Assembly: GCA_040274765.1 (NCBI GenBank)
Contig: JBEMAY010000005.1
Location: forward strand, 1-64,000
Length of the DNA stretch: 64,000 nucleotides
Direction: 5' to 3'
Source of the DNA: Psychrobacillus sp040274765
Lineage (GTDB): Bacteria; Bacillota; Bacilli; Bacillales_A; Planococcaceae
Made by a program: the position numbers and the translations under genes. Of the stretch, positions 62,453 through 64,000 are shown in pieces. The stretch's first letter is position 1, and the number at the start of each line of letters is the position of its first letter. The notes under the pieces were generated by a model that was given only the letters and a program-made list of their open reading frames with translations, did no database searches and had not been told where the DNA came from.

Positions 62453-63868
62453 TTAATCTTTTATTTTCTTTACTTCAAAGTTGTCATCTAACAACACCCA
62501 GTTTTGAGGGAAGGAATAACCTAACACCCAATAGCTAATTCCTCTTAAACGATATTGTTTGACTAGATTAAATTTAGCCTGAGCACTCCGGGCATCCTCA
62601 AACCAAACCTCATGCTTTTGTCCCTGCTCATCGGTGTAATTAAAAAAAGGTGATTGAGCTACTGAATCAAACTGTATTCTTGCTCCGTATTGAGTAGCCA
62701 ATGTAATTGCATCCTGCGGACTGAAGGTCTCTGCGATTTGCCCAGCTTCATGAGGGATTCGCCAATCCCTTGCATATATTTGAAATCCTAAAAATAGTTT
62801 GTCTGCGGGTATAACAGTTAAAGCGTATTCTACTACCTTTTTCATTTGATTGACGGGCGAGATTGCTTGTGGAGATGCACCACGCCAGCCCCATTCATAC
62901 GTCATGAGGATCACAAAATCTGCAATTCTTCCATGTGCTTCGTAATCATGCGCTTCATAAAGCAAGCCGGACTGAGTCTCGCTAACTTTAGGAGCAACTG
63001 CAGTAGAAACAAAGTATCCTTTAGGGTGAAGTGTATCGACTGCTAGCTGAAGAAAGGATGTATAAGCATCCCTGTCCTCTGGTAATACGTTTTCCAAATC
63101 AATATTTAAGCCTCTATAACCTTTATCCTCCATAATCTGAAGAATGTTTGCCATCAATTTCGTTAATATGTCCGGATTAGAGAAGATGACATGCATGAGA
63201 TTGGTTCCAGCTTCTGTAGATGAGAAATTAGTGATCACCATCATTGGTACAATATCATCGGCAACTGCTGCTTTTATTAATGCCTCATCCTGTAAGGACT
63301 CTAAATCCCCACTTTCAGTCAGCTTGTAAGCAAAGGGACTAATATAGGTGAGAAGAGTTCGAAGACTGTTCACTGTTTGGACTGAATCCTCTTCTTTCTG
63401 ATAGGTATAGGCATTTACTTCGACTACAGGCTTTACTCTTGGAATGATTAATTGCGTTCCTGGATAGAGCATGCCGGGCGTTTGTATTTTATTTTGATTA
63501 AGAAGTGCTTGGATAGTAGTTCCATAAAGGCTAGCGATTTGTCGTAATGTTTCACCAGGCTGCACAACATGAATGATAGGGGGGATAAAAATTCGCTCAC
63601 CAGGATATAAGAGATTTGGATTTGCTAGTCTGTTAGATAGAAGAATAGATTGTTCCGAAACACCATACTGTTGTGCAATCGACCAAAGAGTTTCACCAGT
63701 TTGAACGGTATGATAGACTCCATAAATAGGAATGATCAGCGATTGACCGACTAATAGAGTATTTGGGTCCGGCAACTGGTTCGCTTGTAGAATGGCATTT
63801 ACATCTATTTGATATCGATTAGCAATTTCCCAAAGTGTATCTCCATTATTAACGACATATATAATCAA
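62453..63868 (-). CDS. sleL: Spore cortex-type glycoside hydrolase with three LysM domains
   Basis: 471 aa. Three LysM repeats at about 2-47, 52-96 and 99-143, then a GH18 domain with GLNIDLENV (Asp257, Glu259 as DxE catalytic pair). No signal peptide, as in SleL/YaaH-type enzymes that bind spore peptidoglycan and release N-acetylglucosamine during germination. B. subtilis YaaH (427 aa) has two LysM domains, so one is extra here. Start ATG at 63868 with GGAGC upstream. The last 132 nt of the window hold nothing else. Confidence 0.92.
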   Translation of the reverse strand: MIIYVVNNGDTLWEIANRYQIDVNAILQANQLPDPNTLLVGQSLIIPIYGVYHTVQTGETLWSIAQQYGVSEQSILLSNRLANPNLLYPGERIFIPPIIHVVQPGETLRQIASLYGTTIQALLNQNKIQTPGMLYPGTQLIIPRVKPVVEVNAYTYQKEEDSVQTVNSLRTLLTYISPFAYKLTESGDLESLQDEALIKAAVADDIVPMMVITNFSSTEAGTNLMHVIFSNPDILTKLMANILQIMEDKGYRGLNIDLENVLPEDRDAYTSFLQLAVDTLHPKGYFVSTAVAPKVSETQSGLLYEAHDYEAHGRIADFVILMTYEWGWRGASPQAISPVNQMKKVVEYALTVIPADKLFLGFQIYARDWRIPHEAGQIAETFSPQDAITLATQYGARIQFDSVAQSPFFNYTDEQGQKHEVWFEDARSAQAKFNLVKQYRLRGISYWVLGYSFPQNWVLLDDNFEVKKIKD

Positions 63869-64000
63869 TGGGCAGCTCCTTTTTTCTTAGGTTTACTAAA
63901 GCATATGTTTTGTTAAGTGAATATAAATGTGAAACTGATATTTTTTTGAACATCTCCATGTTATTGTGCTCGAAGAATACTGTACGATGTCCTTATTAAC

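Overview
The window is a replication-origin segment of a low-GC, endospore-forming member of the Bacillales. Its gene content and order are those of the Bacillus/Planococcaceae origin region, read in reverse-complement orientation on the left half. Sporulation-linked genes (yyaC, spoIIIJ-jag, a CwlJ-type and a SleL/YaaH-type spore cortex hydrolase) and the noc-soj-spo0J set point to a spore former. Planococcaceae (a Psychrobacillus, Lysinibacillus or Sporosarcina relative) is the best guess, partly because an HD-GYP gene sits between gyrA and a 16S gene; genus is inference only.

Layout. 1-860: the 5' end of a minus-strand 16S rRNA gene and its leader, with two tandem promoters. 860-10.8 kb (minus): a degenerate HD-GYP protein, gyrA, gyrB, recF, yaaA, dnaN and dnaA. 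9.2-9.4 and 10.8-11.3 kb: the bipartite oriC with DnaA boxes on both sides of dnaA. 11.3-20.4 kb (plus): rpmH, rnpA, yidC1, jag, mnmE, mnmG, rsmG, noc, soj and parB, with parS-like sites. 20.5-32.5 kb: DUF554, yyaC, a MscS channel, yyzM, ychF, DUF3267, rpsF-ssb-rpsR, yybS-gdpP-rplI-dnaC and purA. 33-42.5 kb: an M23 LysM/G5 peptidase, the walRK-yycHIJ operon, htrA, a CxxH/CxxC protein and rlmH. A dense DnaA-box cluster lies between htrA and rlmH.

42.5-45.7 kb is the most unusual part. The last codons of rlmH (Gly-Glu-Pro-Tyr-His-Lys-stop) and following bases are repeated twice more downstream. The repeats bound two tandem mini-cassettes of about 1.5-1.6 kb: one carries a DUF4143 AAA ATPase, the other a MntA/HepT toxin-antitoxin pair plus an unknown protein. 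The arrangement resembles staphylococcal SCC elements, which also insert at the rlmH 3' end, but no recombinase gene is present here.

45.7-57 kb: an XRE-AbrB regulator with an ABC-2 exporter, then a scattered queuosine pathway (queDE, queF, queC plus a precursor transporter). Each queuosine unit has its own preQ1-I riboswitch. Between them lie cwlJ, a TetR/SDR pair and ahpCF with a PerR-like box. 57-64 kb: gltS and hutG with a divergent LysR regulator, mqo, and a triple-LysM glycoside hydrolase.

How they work together: the core is replication initiation (dnaA, dnaN, gyrase, dnaC, ssb), origin segregation (soj, parB, noc, parS), membrane insertion and tRNA modification, and cell-wall homeostasis (walRK, M23 peptidase). 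Accessory content is concentrated around and after rlmH.
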